Below are positions 24,772-33,401 of a stretch of DNA of 61,897 nt, piece by piece; the stretch's first letter is position 1, and the number at the start of each line of letters is the position of its first letter. The stretch lies in contig NZ_VITI01000024.1 in assembly GCF_007827795.1 (NCBI RefSeq), positions 1-61,897 of the forward strand, in the 5' to 3' direction. The position numbers and the translations under genes were made by a program. The notes under the pieces are model-generated. The model ran no database searches, had not been told where the DNA came from, and was given only the letters and a program-made list of their open reading frames with translations. Origin of the DNA: Azospirillum brasilense (GTDB lineage Bacteria; Pseudomonadota; Alphaproteobacteria; Azospirillales; Azospirillaceae).

Positions 24772-25532
24772 AGGTGCTTGTTGTCGCGAACCAGAAGGGC
24801 GGGGTTGGCAAGACCGCTACCGTTGTGCACTTTGCCTACTATCTGACGGAGCGTCTGGGTAAGCGGGTCGCCGTCATCGACCTGGACACGCAGGGGAACG
24901 CCACCTATTCCCTCTCGCCGATTGCCATGCCGTCGTTTCGCGCCACCGCAAGCGCGCTGTTCACCCCAGGCTTTACCTGCACGCCTCCTGATGGTGACCG
25001 GGGCCTGATGCTGTTCGCGTCGGATGGGAAGTTGGCCGACATGGAGCGGGTTTCTCCTTCCGAGGCCGCCGGCTCTTTCGTGCGTTCCATTGACGCCATA
25101 AGAAAGAGCGGCGTGGACGTGGTGCTCATCGACACGGCGCCGAGCCTTGCAAACACCATGGCTTCTGCCTTGGCCGCCGCAACGCACCTTCTGTCTCCCA
25201 TTGAATTGGAGCTTTACTCCATCCTTGGCATCGGCAAGTTGCTGACGGCTGTGCAGAACATGCGCAAGGTCAACCCCGACCTCACGTTTATAGGAATGCT
25301 CCCGTCGAAGGTCGATAGCCGCAACGCCCGACATGCCGCCCACTTGAAGGAATTGCGTGCGGCTTATGGCGCCCACGTCCTTCCGATGGAGGTTCCCTTG
25401 CGGACGAGCATCGCAGATGCCTTGGCGACCCGCCGACCTGTGTGGAAGATCAGGAAGACGACCGCCCGGGAAGCGGCCAAGGAATTGATTGCGATGATGG
25501 ACCACGTTGCTGATCGGATGGAGTGCAAGTGA
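24768..25532 (+). CDS. incC: IncC (ParA-type partition ATPase)
   Basis: 254 aa from ATG 24768, overlapping korA; the length fits the short IncC2 form of RK2 (about 259 aa). The deviant Walker A is NQKGGVGKTATV (residues 8-19), followed by VIDLDTQGNATYSL and VVLIDTAPSLANT. With KorB it would form the active partition system. The frame is open a little upstream (to 24726), but no long IncC1-like extension covering korA exists. Confidence 0.92.
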   Translation: MKVLVVANQKGGVGKTATVVHFAYYLTERLGKRVAVIDLDTQGNATYSLSPIAMPSFRATASALFTPGFTCTPPDGDRGLMLFASDGKLADMERVSPSEAAGSFVRSIDAIRKSGVDVVLIDTAPSLANTMASALAAATHLLSPIELELYSILGIGKLLTAVQNMRKVNPDLTFIGMLPSKVDSRNARHAAHLKELRAAYGAHVLPMEVPLRTSIADALATRRPVWKIRKTTAREAAKELIAMMDHVADRMECK

Positions 25533-26761
25533 TGGCGCCGAAGAAGACCACGACCACGAAGAAGACCACGAAGACCGAAGGAACGACCGCCGTGGACACC
25601 GCCATCCCCTCCACCTCCGGCCTTGGCCTGGACGCGATCGGCGACCTCTCCAGCCTTCTCGACGCCGCCCCGCCTGCCGCCAACGGGAAGCCCCTGGAGA
25701 TCGAGCTGGACCGGATCATTGAGGACCCCGAGCAGCCGCGCCGCTCCTTCGACCCCGCAACCCTTCAGGAACTGGCCGCGTCGATCAAGGCGCGCGGCGT
25801 CAAGACCCCGATCAGCGTCCGCCCGCACCCGGAGGACGAAGGCAAGTTCGTCATCAACCATGGTGCCCGGCGGTTCCGCGCGTCGCTGCTGGCTCAGTCC
25901 GGCACGATCCCGGCCTACATCGACACCGATTACAACCGAGCCGATCAGGTGATTGAGAACCTGCATCGAGACGGCCTGACCGCGCGTGAGATCGCGGATT
26001 TTATCGGCCGGGAAGTCTCGACCGGCAAGAGCAAGGGGGATATCGCCCGCGACCTCCACAAGTCCGCCGCGTTCGTGTCGCAGCACGTCACGCTTCTCGA
26101 CCTGCCGGACCCCATCGCCGAGCTGTTCAACTCGGGCCGCTGCAATGACGTCACGGTCATCAACGAGCTGGTTCGCGTCTACAAGAAGGACAAGGAGGCG
26201 GTTGCCGAGTGGTTGGCGAACGAGAGCCAGGACATCACCCGCGGCACGGTTAAGGTGCTGAAGGAGTGGGTTGACTCCAGGAAGGGCAAGGGCAAGGACG
26301 CCCCGCCGGCCGAGGACCCCACCCCGCCGGGTCAGGTCATGGTGCGCGACGGTGACGGCCCGTGGACCCCCGCCAACATTGAGGACGAGCAGGGTGAGGC
26401 GCCGGAAGGACAGGACGCCGACCAAATCCCGATGTTCCCGGAGGACGGGGAGGGCGCGGACCGTCGCGAACAGATCAAGGGCGGGCTTGAGCGTCTGTTT
26501 GAAGAAGAGGCCGAGGGAACCCAGGTGGCGCCGACCGTCGTTCCGCCGGTTCGCGCGGCCGACCAGGAGCAGGACGAGCATGATCCGGAGAAGTTCCGCA
26601 AGGCCATCGTCTGCATCACCTTCAACGACCGCCCGGCCCGTCTGGTGCTGACCCGTCGCCCAAGCACCGCCGGCTTGGGATGGATCAAGTTCGATGACGA
26701 CGGATCGGAGGAAGAGGTTGCCTTGGATTTGGTGGTTATCAGCTATTTGATCGAAGGTTGA
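25532..26761 (+). CDS. korB: KorB (ParB-type partition protein and global repressor)
   Basis: About 409 aa from ATG 25532 (TGATG overlap, GGAG upstream). A Thr/Lys-rich N-terminal tail is followed by the ParB core (IIEDPEQPRRSFD, then GARRFRAS) and a KorB DNA-binding domain. FVSQHVTLLDLPDPIAELFN and DVTVINELVRVYKK closely parallel RK2 KorB. The C-terminal SH3-like dimer domain (RPARLVLTRRPSTAGLGW to VVISYLIEG) is conserved. An acidic linker makes it longer than RK2 KorB (358 aa). It should bind the TTTAGCSGCTAAA sites listed in this annotation. Confidence 0.95.
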   Translation: MAPKKTTTTKKTTKTEGTTAVDTAIPSTSGLGLDAIGDLSSLLDAAPPAANGKPLEIELDRIIEDPEQPRRSFDPATLQELAASIKARGVKTPISVRPHPEDEGKFVINHGARRFRASLLAQSGTIPAYIDTDYNRADQVIENLHRDGLTAREIADFIGREVSTGKSKGDIARDLHKSAAFVSQHVTLLDLPDPIAELFNSGRCNDVTVINELVRVYKKDKEAVAEWLANESQDITRGTVKVLKEWVDSRKGKGKDAPPAEDPTPPGQVMVRDGDGPWTPANIEDEQGEAPEGQDADQIPMFPEDGEGADRREQIKGGLERLFEEEAEGTQVAPTVVPPVRAADQEQDEHDPEKFRKAIVCITFNDRPARLVLTRRPSTAGLGWIKFDDDGSEEEVALDLVVISYLIEG

Positions 26762-26767
26762 CCACCT

Positions 26768-26800
26768 GGACGGCGCCAGCTCCCCCGCATGGCGCCGTCC
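26768..26800 (+). terminator. Hairpin after korB
   Basis: GGACGGCGCC pairs perfectly with GGCGCCGTCC around a 13-nt loop, 7 bp after the korB stop. There is no T-run, so it may be a weak terminator or an mRNA-stabilising stem. Confidence 0.5.
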
Positions 26801-26831
26801 AACCTACAGCCGCGAAAGGCACGCACAAGCG

Positions 26832-27068
26832 ATGAACAAGGCCAGACGGAAACGCCTCGCTGAAGCGGCCGAACTGCTGGAACAGGCGCTCTCAATTATC
26901 AGCGAGACGAGGGACGAGGAACAGGAAGCATTTGACGCCCTGCCGGAGTCCTTCCAGGGAGGTGAACGTGGGCAGGCAATGGAAGAGGCGATTAGCAGCA
27001 TGGAGGACGTGCATGGCGCCGTCGAAAACGCTCGCGACACCCTTGCGGACATCGCGGGTGGGGCCTGA
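26832..27068 (+). CDS. Small acidic helical protein of unknown function
   Basis: 78 aa, entirely helical and acidic, with heptad-like spacing in LEQALSIISETRDEEQEAFD and MEEAISSMEDVHGAVENARDTL. Small proteins of this type occur on plasmids and phages without known role. It follows korB by 70 bp and may share its transcript, a place where RK2 keeps small or coiled-coil accessory genes. Confidence 0.6.
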   Translation: MNKARRKRLAEAAELLEQALSIISETRDEEQEAFDALPESFQGGERGQAMEEAISSMEDVHGAVENARDTLADIAGGA

Positions 27069-27218
27069 TCGGGTCTCTTGGTAAGAAACGCCAACCCCCG
27101 CTATGAGCGGGGTTCCCCGGCCGCCCGCTAGATCGGACGGCCCGGAAACCCCACACAGCGATGCAGACGTGACGGTGCCCCGACGGCGCCGAGCGCCCTT
27201 CCTTTGCCCAGGCGAGCC

Positions 27219-28382
27219 ATGTCCGTTGTTCTTCCCGATGCGCTCCACCTTTTCCGTCCCGGTGATCGGGTTGAGGCACGGCGCCGCACCCAGAGCGGCC
27301 TGCAATGGGAACGCGCCATCGTCGCTGCCCGCGGCCCCTACGGCTATCTAACCAGGTTTTGCGATGGTACCGAGGCCCCTCGCCCTCTGGCCGATGTACG
27401 GGCCTTCCAGGCGCCTCCGCAGGCCGTCGCGCCCTCCCTCCCCGCCCCCGGCGGAACCGTCCTGTTCTCACCGTACGACGAGACGGCGATGCGAGGTTGC
27501 TTGGAGTTTTCCGAACGGGCCACGCTCGAAAGCATCGACACGGACACCGCGACCGTCATCGTTGCTAGCAACTCTGTTTGCCAGTATCGCGCGAGCTTGG
27601 CAAACGCGGATGGAGTGCGGCGTGTTACGGTTCCGACGCGCCAACTCCTGCCCAACGTTGCCGTGATCGGGCGCCGAGTGCTTATCAGCGACCACGCGAT
27701 GTTTTCGCCTCGCTATGTACCGGGCACCATCACGGACGATTGGGGCAACGTTGTTGTTGTGCAGATGGATGACCGAGCCGGGACCAACGGGCGATTCATC
27801 TTGGCCCCGTCCTACGTCTACACCCGGCACGGTCGCAGGCTGACCTATGCCATGGAAGACGAGGCGCGTGGCCGGGGTGCGTGGGAAACCGATTTTATGC
27901 CCGACCTCCGCCCCGAGATGGCCCGCGACCTGGAGCGCGCCGCCGTGCGCCTCGACGCCTTGGAGCAGATCGCCGAGGCCGAGGCCCTGCGCATCATGGC
28001 GACGTTTCCGCCCCTGGACCTTGTGCTTTCCCCCCAGGAGGCGGTGCGGCGCATCACAGCGCGCGTGGACGAGCTGGAGCGCCCGACTCTTGATCTGTCC
28101 GTGAAGGGTCTGACGGCCACGGTGACTGTCATGCGCCGTGACGGATCATGGGGTTTCAATCTTCGTTATAGCCACAAGTCGGGCAGCATGAGCGGCGGGA
28201 TGGACGCGCGGGACCAGTTCAGAGGCACGTTTCAGACCAGGGCCGAGGCGTTTCACGCCGGCATCGACGCGCTTACGCACCGCGTGGCGCCATCTGGGGA
28301 AGAGTTCTCGTGTAAAGCGCAGCAGGCAGCAGCAAAGCGCTTTTCCAAACGTGTTCAGACTGTCAGGCTTACCATTTCGTGA
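27219..28382 (+). CDS. Hypothetical protein
   Basis: 387 aa from ATG 27219. No family was recognised. The N-terminal part has two segments resembling small beta domains (FRPGDRVEARRR...WERAIVAARGPYGYLTRF, and VIGRRVLISDHAMFSPRYVPG). The C-terminal third is helical (RDLERAAVRLDALEQIAEAE), ending in a part with GSWGFNLRYSHKSGSMSGG. No signal or membrane segment is present. It lies between the partition operon and the small genes behind the 28420 KorB operator. Confidence 0.65.
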   Translation: MSVVLPDALHLFRPGDRVEARRRTQSGLQWERAIVAARGPYGYLTRFCDGTEAPRPLADVRAFQAPPQAVAPSLPAPGGTVLFSPYDETAMRGCLEFSERATLESIDTDTATVIVASNSVCQYRASLANADGVRRVTVPTRQLLPNVAVIGRRVLISDHAMFSPRYVPGTITDDWGNVVVVQMDDRAGTNGRFILAPSYVYTRHGRRLTYAMEDEARGRGAWETDFMPDLRPEMARDLERAAVRLDALEQIAEAEALRIMATFPPLDLVLSPQEAVRRITARVDELERPTLDLSVKGLTATVTVMRRDGSWGFNLRYSHKSGSMSGGMDARDQFRGTFQTRAEAFHAGIDALTHRVAPSGEEFSCKAQQAAAKRFSKRVQTVRLTIS

Positions 28383-28419
28383 TATAGTTTAGGTCATCGC
28401 GGGTTGACCACTTCGACCC

Positions 28420-28432
28420 TTTAGCCGCTAAA
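28420..28432. promoter_or_regulatory. KorB operator (OB) before the 28445 gene
   Basis: A perfect TTTAGCCGCTAAA directly abutting the AGGAGG ribosome site of the next gene. A -35-like TTGACC lies at 28404-28409. Confidence 0.87.
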
Positions 28433-28444
28433 GAGGAGGTGTCC

Positions 28445-28735
28445 GTGTTGCGCCGGTCCACCCTTGCCCTTGCCGCACTGGCCTTCGTCGGCGCTGTGCC
28501 TTTGCCATCCGCGAATGCAGAGGCGCCGGCCTTTCCCGTTATGCCTGGACGGTTCCAGGCAGTGCCCAGCCAAGGCACCCAGGGGCAGGCGACGACTGTT
28601 GTCCTCGACACCGCCACCGGACGTGCGTGGCTCTTGGTCCTCCCGCCCGCGTCCGCGGCGCCGGAGCTGGTTCCCGTCCCCTACGTTCAGGACCCGGCCA
28701 CCCTCAACGCTCGCCGGAGCATGACGCCGCCGTGA
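28445..28735 (+). CDS. Small secreted protein
   Basis: About 96 aa from GTG 28445, with a strong AGAGGAGG site; GTG 28439 and TTG 28448 are alternatives. A clear signal peptide ends at SANA. The mature part is short and Pro/Ala-rich with TTVVLDTATGRAWLLVLP, which looks like one beta repeat. The function is unknown. It is directly KorB-controlled by position and overlaps the next gene by 4 nt. Confidence 0.65.
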   Translation: MLRRSTLALAALAFVGAVPLPSANAEAPAFPVMPGRFQAVPSQGTQGQATTVVLDTATGRAWLLVLPPASAAPELVPVPYVQDPATLNARRSMTPP

Positions 28736-28980
28736 CGGATGAAGACTTCAACCGTGCGGTTGATGGGTTCGTACAATCGGGTTGTCTGGAAATCGCCGCC
28801 GCCGCTCTCCTGAACCGCTACGAACCGCCCGGTACAATCGGGTGCCGAAGTTACCGCAGCCTTCCCAAACGCGCCGCCGCTTATCTGGAGCGCGCCGACC
28901 GCGGCGAGGTGCCGCCTTTGCCCACAGTCGAACACATCGACCGCGCTGCACTCACCTTGCACCGCATCACATTCAAGTGA
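28732..28980 (+). CDS. Hypothetical small soluble protein
   Basis: 82 aa from GTG 28732, which overlaps the previous stop (GTGA), so the two are probably translated together. It is helical (TDEDFNRAVDGFVQSGCLEIAAAALLNRYEPPG), with no signal or membrane helix and no family recognised. It converges with traM across a hairpin at 29005-29039. Confidence 0.6.
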   Translation: MTDEDFNRAVDGFVQSGCLEIAAAALLNRYEPPGTIGCRSYRSLPKRAAAYLERADRGEVPPLPTVEHIDRAALTLHRITFK

Positions 28981-29004
28981 TTTATTGAAGTCACGGGGCG
29001 ACAT

Positions 29005-29039
29005 CCGCTTGGTCGGGCCATCGAGGCCCGCCCAAGCGG
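29005..29039. terminator. Hairpin between convergent genes (28732 gene and traM)
   Basis: A 15-bp stem with one mismatch (CCGCTTGG-T-CGGGCC against its complement) and a 5-nt loop lies in the 64-bp gap between convergent stops. It is a likely bidirectional terminator, although the T-tract is poor. Confidence 0.6.
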
Positions 29040-29044
29040 ACGCG

Positions 29045-29476
29045 TTACCGCGCGAACAGAACCGCGATCACCGCGGCCGCGACGGCCACCAGGGCGGACC
29101 CGAAGGAGAGTACAGCAATCGGTTTCACTCCGTTGGATGCCTGGATCACTGCATCCGCCGCCTTGGTTGCCGCTGCGTCAAACAAGGCCGCCGACCGGCG
29201 GGCATGTTCTTCCGCTTGTGTTGAGAGGGTGTCGCGTGCAGCCCGTACGGCCGCCGCCACGGTGCGTTCGGCTTTGTCGGTCATTTCCACGCCGAGGCGC
29301 GTCATCGCCCCTTCCAGGTCGCTCTGAAAGCCGGCAAGAAGCCGTTCCTGTTGCTCTTTCGCGTCCTTCAGCATCATTTCGTTGATGGTCAGAACGACCA
29401 ACACGGGGTCGTTCCTTCCCAGGCTGACACCATGCCTTAGCGCAACCTCCTTAATTGCCTCATCAACGGTCGCCAT
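29045..29476 (-). CDS. traM: TraM conjugal transfer protein (IncP type)
   Basis: 143 aa, close to RK2 TraM (about 145). The N-terminal NDPVLVVLTINEMMLKDAKEQQ is like RK2 TraM, followed by a long coiled coil and a C-terminal membrane helix (VLSFGSALVAVAAAVIAVLF). The ATG overlaps the traL stop. Its detailed role is unknown; the traK-L-M leader operon is conserved in IncP plasmids. Confidence 0.85.
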   Translation of the reverse strand: MATVDEAIKEVALRHGVSLGRNDPVLVVLTINEMMLKDAKEQQERLLAGFQSDLEGAMTRLGVEMTDKAERTVAAAVRAARDTLSTQAEEHARRSAALFDAAATKAADAVIQASNGVKPIAVLSFGSALVAVAAAVIAVLFAR

Positions 29477-30201
29477 CAGAGCACCCGTGCCGCTTCCATC
29501 TGCGCGAACAAGTCTCGTTGAATCTGCTTCAGACGTTGACGGACCATGATCGGCAAGCCCGAGTCAGGAGCCAACGCCTCATCGAAGGTCTGACGACGCT
29601 GGAGAAGTTCCGAGAGGTCCCGACCGAAGGTTTCTCCCTTCAGCACGGGAACCCGGATCACCGCGGAGATGCGGTCGCGGTTGCCCGTGAAGACCTTCAT
29701 CTGTTCGAAGGACTTTCCGTCCATTTCGACCGTTCCCCAGAAGGGGTTTTCCCAAACGACGATGGTCGCCGCCTCGAACTGCTTCACGATCAGGCCGAAG
29801 TTGCTCAAGGTGTCGATCATGGCTTGGCCGCCGGTCACCACCGAGTGCACCACCAGCTCACGCTGCATGTCATGCAGCATCGCCGGCACACCGTTGGACA
29901 GGAGATAATTGCTCAACGGCACGAACGCGTTCGCGCCGTTGTCGATCACCACATCCTCGCTGGCCCCGGCAATAATCTCCACCAGCTCGTCAAAGCGCCG
30001 CGTGTCGATTTCGTCTTGGTGCATGATATCGAGACGGCGGACGCCCAGGCTCTTGTAGCCGTGAAAGGTCGCGTTCACCGGGTCCGTGTCCACACAGATC
30101 GGGTTGCCGCCCTTGCCCTTCAGATATTGAGCAATCATCGCCGCGATGAAGGACTTTCCAACGCCGCCCTTGCCTTGCAGTGTCATATGCACGCGTGCCA
30201 T
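29476..30201 (-). CDS. traL: TraL (ParA-like ATPase of the leader operon)
   Basis: 241 aa, the same length as RK2 TraL. Walker A GKGGVGKSFIAAMIAQYL spans residues 9-26. VVIDNGANAFVPLSNYL and SFEQMKVFTGNRDRI are characteristic of TraL rather than partition ParA. TGATG overlaps join it to traK upstream and traM downstream. It may help position the transfer machinery; its role in RK2 is not defined. Confidence 0.9.
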   Translation of the reverse strand: MARVHMTLQGKGGVGKSFIAAMIAQYLKGKGGNPICVDTDPVNATFHGYKSLGVRRLDIMHQDEIDTRRFDELVEIIAGASEDVVIDNGANAFVPLSNYLLSNGVPAMLHDMQRELVVHSVVTGGQAMIDTLSNFGLIVKQFEAATIVVWENPFWGTVEMDGKSFEQMKVFTGNRDRISAVIRVPVLKGETFGRDLSELLQRRQTFDEALAPDSGLPIMVRQRLKQIQRDLFAQMEAARVL

Positions 30202-30566
30202 CAGACCAAATCCTCTTTGTCGTAGTGTTGATGTCGGAACCCGCCAATGGTTGGTTCCGGCTTGTCGTCAAGTCGCACCGTCAGCAACGGCGTGGCATTG
30301 CCCCCACGGTCGCCTCCGGTGGATCGCGGAGCCGAAACCGCCTTCACATCTGGCGTAAAACCGCCGAACTTTCCCGCTTGATGCACGAGGCGGCAAAACT
30401 GAGAGTACGAACAGGTCAAACGCCCTTCGTTCCTTAGTAAATTCCAGATTTTTGAATACGAGTTCCCATCGGCTATTGCCTTCAGGACTTCGTGTTTCAG
30501 GGTGTTGAAGACCGCTTTGTGACTGGCGTTGTTTGTACGCAACAGCCGTTCGGAGATCGTTGCCAT
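30201..30566 (-). CDS. traK: TraK oriT-binding protein
   Basis: 121 aa, basic. It opens with an RHH/HTH-like region (LKHEVLKAIADGNSYSKIWNLLRNEGRLTCSYSQFCRLV), followed by a disordered Gly/Pro tail. Position beside oriT, divergent from traJ, is that of RK2 TraK, which bends intergenic oriT DNA to help relaxation by TraI. Confidence 0.85.
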   Translation of the reverse strand: MATISERLLRTNNASHKAVFNTLKHEVLKAIADGNSYSKIWNLLRNEGRLTCSYSQFCRLVHQAGKFGGFTPDVKAVSAPRSTGGDRGGNATPLLTVRLDDKPEPTIGGFRHQHYDKEDLV

Positions 30567-30599
30567 ACCCCTCTGCCCTGTCCACTCGCGCGTCAGTTT

Positions 30600-30815
30600 A
30601 GCTGGCTGGCAGCCGTTCGTTCAATCCTCATCGCAAATTCTTGCAAAATTTCGCGCGGTTGCGCATATTTTTTCGGAATAACCCGTGGGAGAGAGGGGCA
30701 GGATGGGTGGTGTGGTCCCACGGGGACCCCACCACGGCCCTTATTCGCCTACGGCTCAACGGTCCTTCCTCCTGCTCTGCGAGGCGCGCAGTCTCCGCCT
30801 GCATAAAGGGTTTGA
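30600..30815. other. oriT: IncP-type origin of transfer (oriT)
   Basis: The traK-traJ gap carries GGGCAGGATGGGTG at 30696-30709. Its complement CACCCATCCTG^CCC fits the RK2 nic region, so the nick is predicted on the minus strand between 30699 and 30698. A 12-bp inverted repeat (30708-30719 and 30723-30734, one mismatch) lies next to it, as in the TraJ recognition zone. Further blocks shared with RK2 oriT are CCCTTATTCGC (30738-30748), GCTCAACGG (30754-30762) and CCTGCTCTGCGAGGC (30771-30785). Confidence 0.92.
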
Positions 30816-30821
30816 CGCCAG

Positions 30822-31190
30822 ATGACAGTTTCGCAGTCCCCGACCCGCCGCACCCAAGCACCGATCAAGGTTCGGCCCTTGCCTGCCGAACGTGCGGCGC
30901 TGAAGGCAAACGCCGCCGCCGCCGGGTTGCCTCTGTCGGCGTTCCTGCTGGCCGCCGGCCTCGGCCAGACGGTTAAAAGCGTGGTCGATCTTCGACAGGT
31001 GGCCGAACTGGCGAAGGTCAACGCCGACCTTGGCCGCCTTGGCGGTTTGCTGAAGCTGTGGCTGACGATGGAGGGGCGGTTCGTGCCGGGGTATCCGGAT
31101 CAACAGCGCATCCTAGCTTTGCTGGATTCCATTCGTGAGACGCAGGACGTTTTGAAGGCGGTTGCCAAGGGGATGGTTGACCGTGTGTGA
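30822..31190 (+). CDS. traJ: TraJ relaxosome protein
   Basis: 122 aa. It has the ribbon-helix-helix-type start IKVRPLPAERAALKANAAAAGLPLSAFLLAAGL common to TraJ/MobC accessory factors, then AKVNADLGRLGGLLKLWL. In RP4, TraJ binds the inverted repeat next to nic and recruits TraI. It directly follows oriT and precedes traI with a KorB operator between. Confidence 0.9.
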   Translation: MTVSQSPTRRTQAPIKVRPLPAERAALKANAAAAGLPLSAFLLAAGLGQTVKSVVDLRQVAELAKVNADLGRLGGLLKLWLTMEGRFVPGYPDQQRILALLDSIRETQDVLKAVAKGMVDRV

Positions 31191-31202
31191 GAACCCCATC
31201 GT

Positions 31203-31215
31203 TTTAGCCGCTAAA
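31203..31215. promoter_or_regulatory. KorB operator (OB) between traJ and traI
   Basis: A perfect TTTAGCCGCTAAA in a 15-bp palindrome, 9 bp before the traI start codon. Confidence 0.87.
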
Positions 31216-31223
31216 AATCCGCA

Positions 31224-33401
31224 ATGATTGCCAAGCACGTTCCAATGCGCGTCATCCGCAAGTCGCGGGCGACGGAGCTGGTCAACTACCTGACCGACGA
31301 GCAGGGCAAGATTGACCGGGTGGACGCGATCACCGTCACCAACTGTGTGTCGGATGACCCAGCGATGGCCGCCATTGAGATGGAGGCGACGCAAAGGCAG
31401 AACCAACGCGCCAAGGGCGACAAAACGTTTCACCTGCTTATCTCTTTTCCCACTGGCGAAGTGCCGTCGCCTGAAGTCCTGCACGACATCGAGACGACGA
31501 TGTGTGACGGCCTAGGGTATGGACAGCACCAGCGCGTTAGCGTGGTGCACACCGACACCGACAATTTCCATTTGCATGTCGCCATCAACAAGATTCACCC
31601 GTCGAAATTGACCCTCCACGAACCGTTTCAGTTTCAGCGCAAATTGCTGAAAATGTGCGATATGCTGGAGGACCGGCACGGACTGAAGAAAGACAATCAT
31701 ACCCCGAAAAAAACGCGTTCCGAGAACCGGGCAAAGGACATGGAGCGCAGTGCGGGTGTGGAAAGCCTCATTACGTGGATGCGACGTGAGTGCTCGGCCA
31801 CGCTTGCCGACGCCTCGACCTGGAATGAGTTCCATGCGGCTCTCGCCGCCCATGGCCTGCATGTTCGCGAACGTGGCGCGGGGTTGGTCTTTGGCACCCA
31901 AGACGGTGTTTTCACACGGGCAAGCACCGTGGATCGCGCGTTTTCTCGGGCGTCCCTTGAGCGCCGCTTCGGCGCGTTCCGCCCACCTGATGCTAATGCC
32001 GCTGCGCCTGCCGGCAAAGGGTATGCGAAGGCGCCTGTGCAGGAGTTGCGCGACGATGCTTTATGGTCGCAATACCTCGCGAGCCAGAAACAGAGAGACG
32101 CCCTTGGGCGCCAGCACCGCGGCGACATGCACAAGCGTTTGCAATCGGGGATCAACAAGGCCGCGCTGCATTGGAAGCTGAAGCGGATTTTCATCCGTCA
32201 TGCCTTGAAGGGGCCGCTCTTAAAGCGCGTTCTGTACGCCCAGGCGAAGCGAACGTTTGAGAAGCGCGTGACGAAGTTGCGCCGCGCCCATCAGCGTTCG
32301 TTGGCGGCGTCTCGACCGCAGTTCGCACGGCAATCGTGGTATCAATGGCTCCAGGACGAGGCGAAGGCCGGGAACAAGGCGGCGTTGGCGCGTCTGAAGA
32401 AGACCACGCCACAGGTCACGCTACAAAGCGGCTTGTCGGTTTCCCACGTCACCAAGGATGGCGCGGTGTCGTACCGCGTAGGCGGTGGCGCGGTTCGCGA
32501 TGACGGCCGCCGTTTCATTCTGCACGCCAAGGCCGACGAGACGGCGATGCGCATCGCCATGATACGGACGATGCAACGCAGCGGGCCGCGTCTGGCGGTG
32601 ACAGGAACAGAGGCATTCCGAAACAAGATGGTGGAGGTTGCGGTTGCGTCCCGCCTCCCCCTGACTTTTGTCGATCCAACCTTGGAGGCCCGTCGCAGGG
32701 CCATAGTGGAGGCATTGCAGCATGATCGATCCAACAAACCCGTCAACGCTCGATCCCAACGCGGTGGGCGCTCCGGACCAGGACGACCCGATGTCGCCGA
32801 TGGACGGGACGGAGGACAACCAGGAGCCGGACGAGTTCCAACTGGTGAGCGCAACCCTCCTGTCGTTGCAAGAGTCGGAACCCGACCGCCTCCCGACGCC
32901 AAGAACCGTTTGCGTAAGTTGTCAGCACTCGGTGTGGTTCGGATCGCCAAAGGACCTGAAGTGCTATTGTCGAGTCATGTTCCTAATAATCTGGGACAGC
33001 AACCAACCGCAGGTACTGACAATGTGCGACGGCCCGACGCTGGGAGTGGACGAGGAGTAACGCAAGCACCTCCTGTCGCGCCGCCGTCAACCGCGCCATC
33101 TCCCTCTCTGGCGGATGCGGTTGACCGTTACATCACCGAACGCAACGCGAAGCGCGGGACCTTCACCGACATTCCGGAACATCGCCGGCATTCAACCGCC
33201 GATGTTGGTCCTGTGCAGTTCGCCGGCATTCGCGAGGTGGATGGAAACCCCTTGGCGTTGTTGCGGATCGCGAGTCAAATCGCAGTTGTTCCCATCACGC
33301 GCTATGCCGCTTCAAGATTGAAAACAACGCCCCTCGGCAGTACGGTTCACCTGCACCGCAATGGTGAGGTTCGCCTAAAGCCGAGGAGCAGGAGTCGATG
33401 A
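31224..33401 (+). CDS. traI: TraI relaxase (MOBP family)
   Basis: 725 aa, near RK2 TraI (732). Tyr22 in ATELVNYLTDEQ is at the same position as the RP4 catalytic tyrosine. The histidine motif is VVHTDTDNFHLHVAINKIHP (residues about 107-126). KTRSENRAKDMERSAG is also conserved. The C-terminal half is basic and less structured. TraI nicks oriT and pilots the strand to the coupling protein. A second gene, traH, lies in another frame within its 3' third. The stop overlaps the traG start. Confidence 0.95.
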   Translation: MIAKHVPMRVIRKSRATELVNYLTDEQGKIDRVDAITVTNCVSDDPAMAAIEMEATQRQNQRAKGDKTFHLLISFPTGEVPSPEVLHDIETTMCDGLGYGQHQRVSVVHTDTDNFHLHVAINKIHPSKLTLHEPFQFQRKLLKMCDMLEDRHGLKKDNHTPKKTRSENRAKDMERSAGVESLITWMRRECSATLADASTWNEFHAALAAHGLHVRERGAGLVFGTQDGVFTRASTVDRAFSRASLERRFGAFRPPDANAAAPAGKGYAKAPVQELRDDALWSQYLASQKQRDALGRQHRGDMHKRLQSGINKAALHWKLKRIFIRHALKGPLLKRVLYAQAKRTFEKRVTKLRRAHQRSLAASRPQFARQSWYQWLQDEAKAGNKAALARLKKTTPQVTLQSGLSVSHVTKDGAVSYRVGGGAVRDDGRRFILHAKADETAMRIAMIRTMQRSGPRLAVTGTEAFRNKMVEVAVASRLPLTFVDPTLEARRRAIVEALQHDRSNKPVNARSQRGGRSGPGRPDVADGRDGGQPGAGRVPTGERNPPVVARVGTRPPPDAKNRLRKLSALGVVRIAKGPEVLLSSHVPNNLGQQPTAGTDNVRRPDAGSGRGVTQAPPVAPPSTAPSPSLADAVDRYITERNAKRGTFTDIPEHRRHSTADVGPVQFAGIREVDGNPLALLRIASQIAVVPITRYAASRLKTTPLGSTVHLHRNGEVRLKPRSRSR
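32722..33060 (+). CDS. traH: TraH, gene nested out of frame within traI
   Basis: 112 aa, in a different frame from traI and wholly inside it. The product is strongly acidic (MIDPTNPSTLDPNAVGAPDQ start, many Asp/Glu), then has a cysteine-rich part (VSCQHSVWFGSPKDLKCYC, VMFLIIWDSNQPQ, CDGPTLG). RK2 TraH is likewise encoded inside traI, is acidic and stabilises the relaxosome. The conserved Cys pattern and exact nesting support a real gene rather than a shadow frame. Confidence 0.75.
   Translation: MIDPTNPSTLDPNAVGAPDQDDPMSPMDGTEDNQEPDEFQLVSATLLSLQESEPDRLPTPRTVCVSCQHSVWFGSPKDLKCYCRVMFLIIWDSNQPQVLTMCDGPTLGVDEE

Noticed and set aside
29476..30201. The ParA-like gene as a second partition system
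   Set aside because: No ParB partner adjoins it, and length, sequence and traK-L-M order match IncP TraL.
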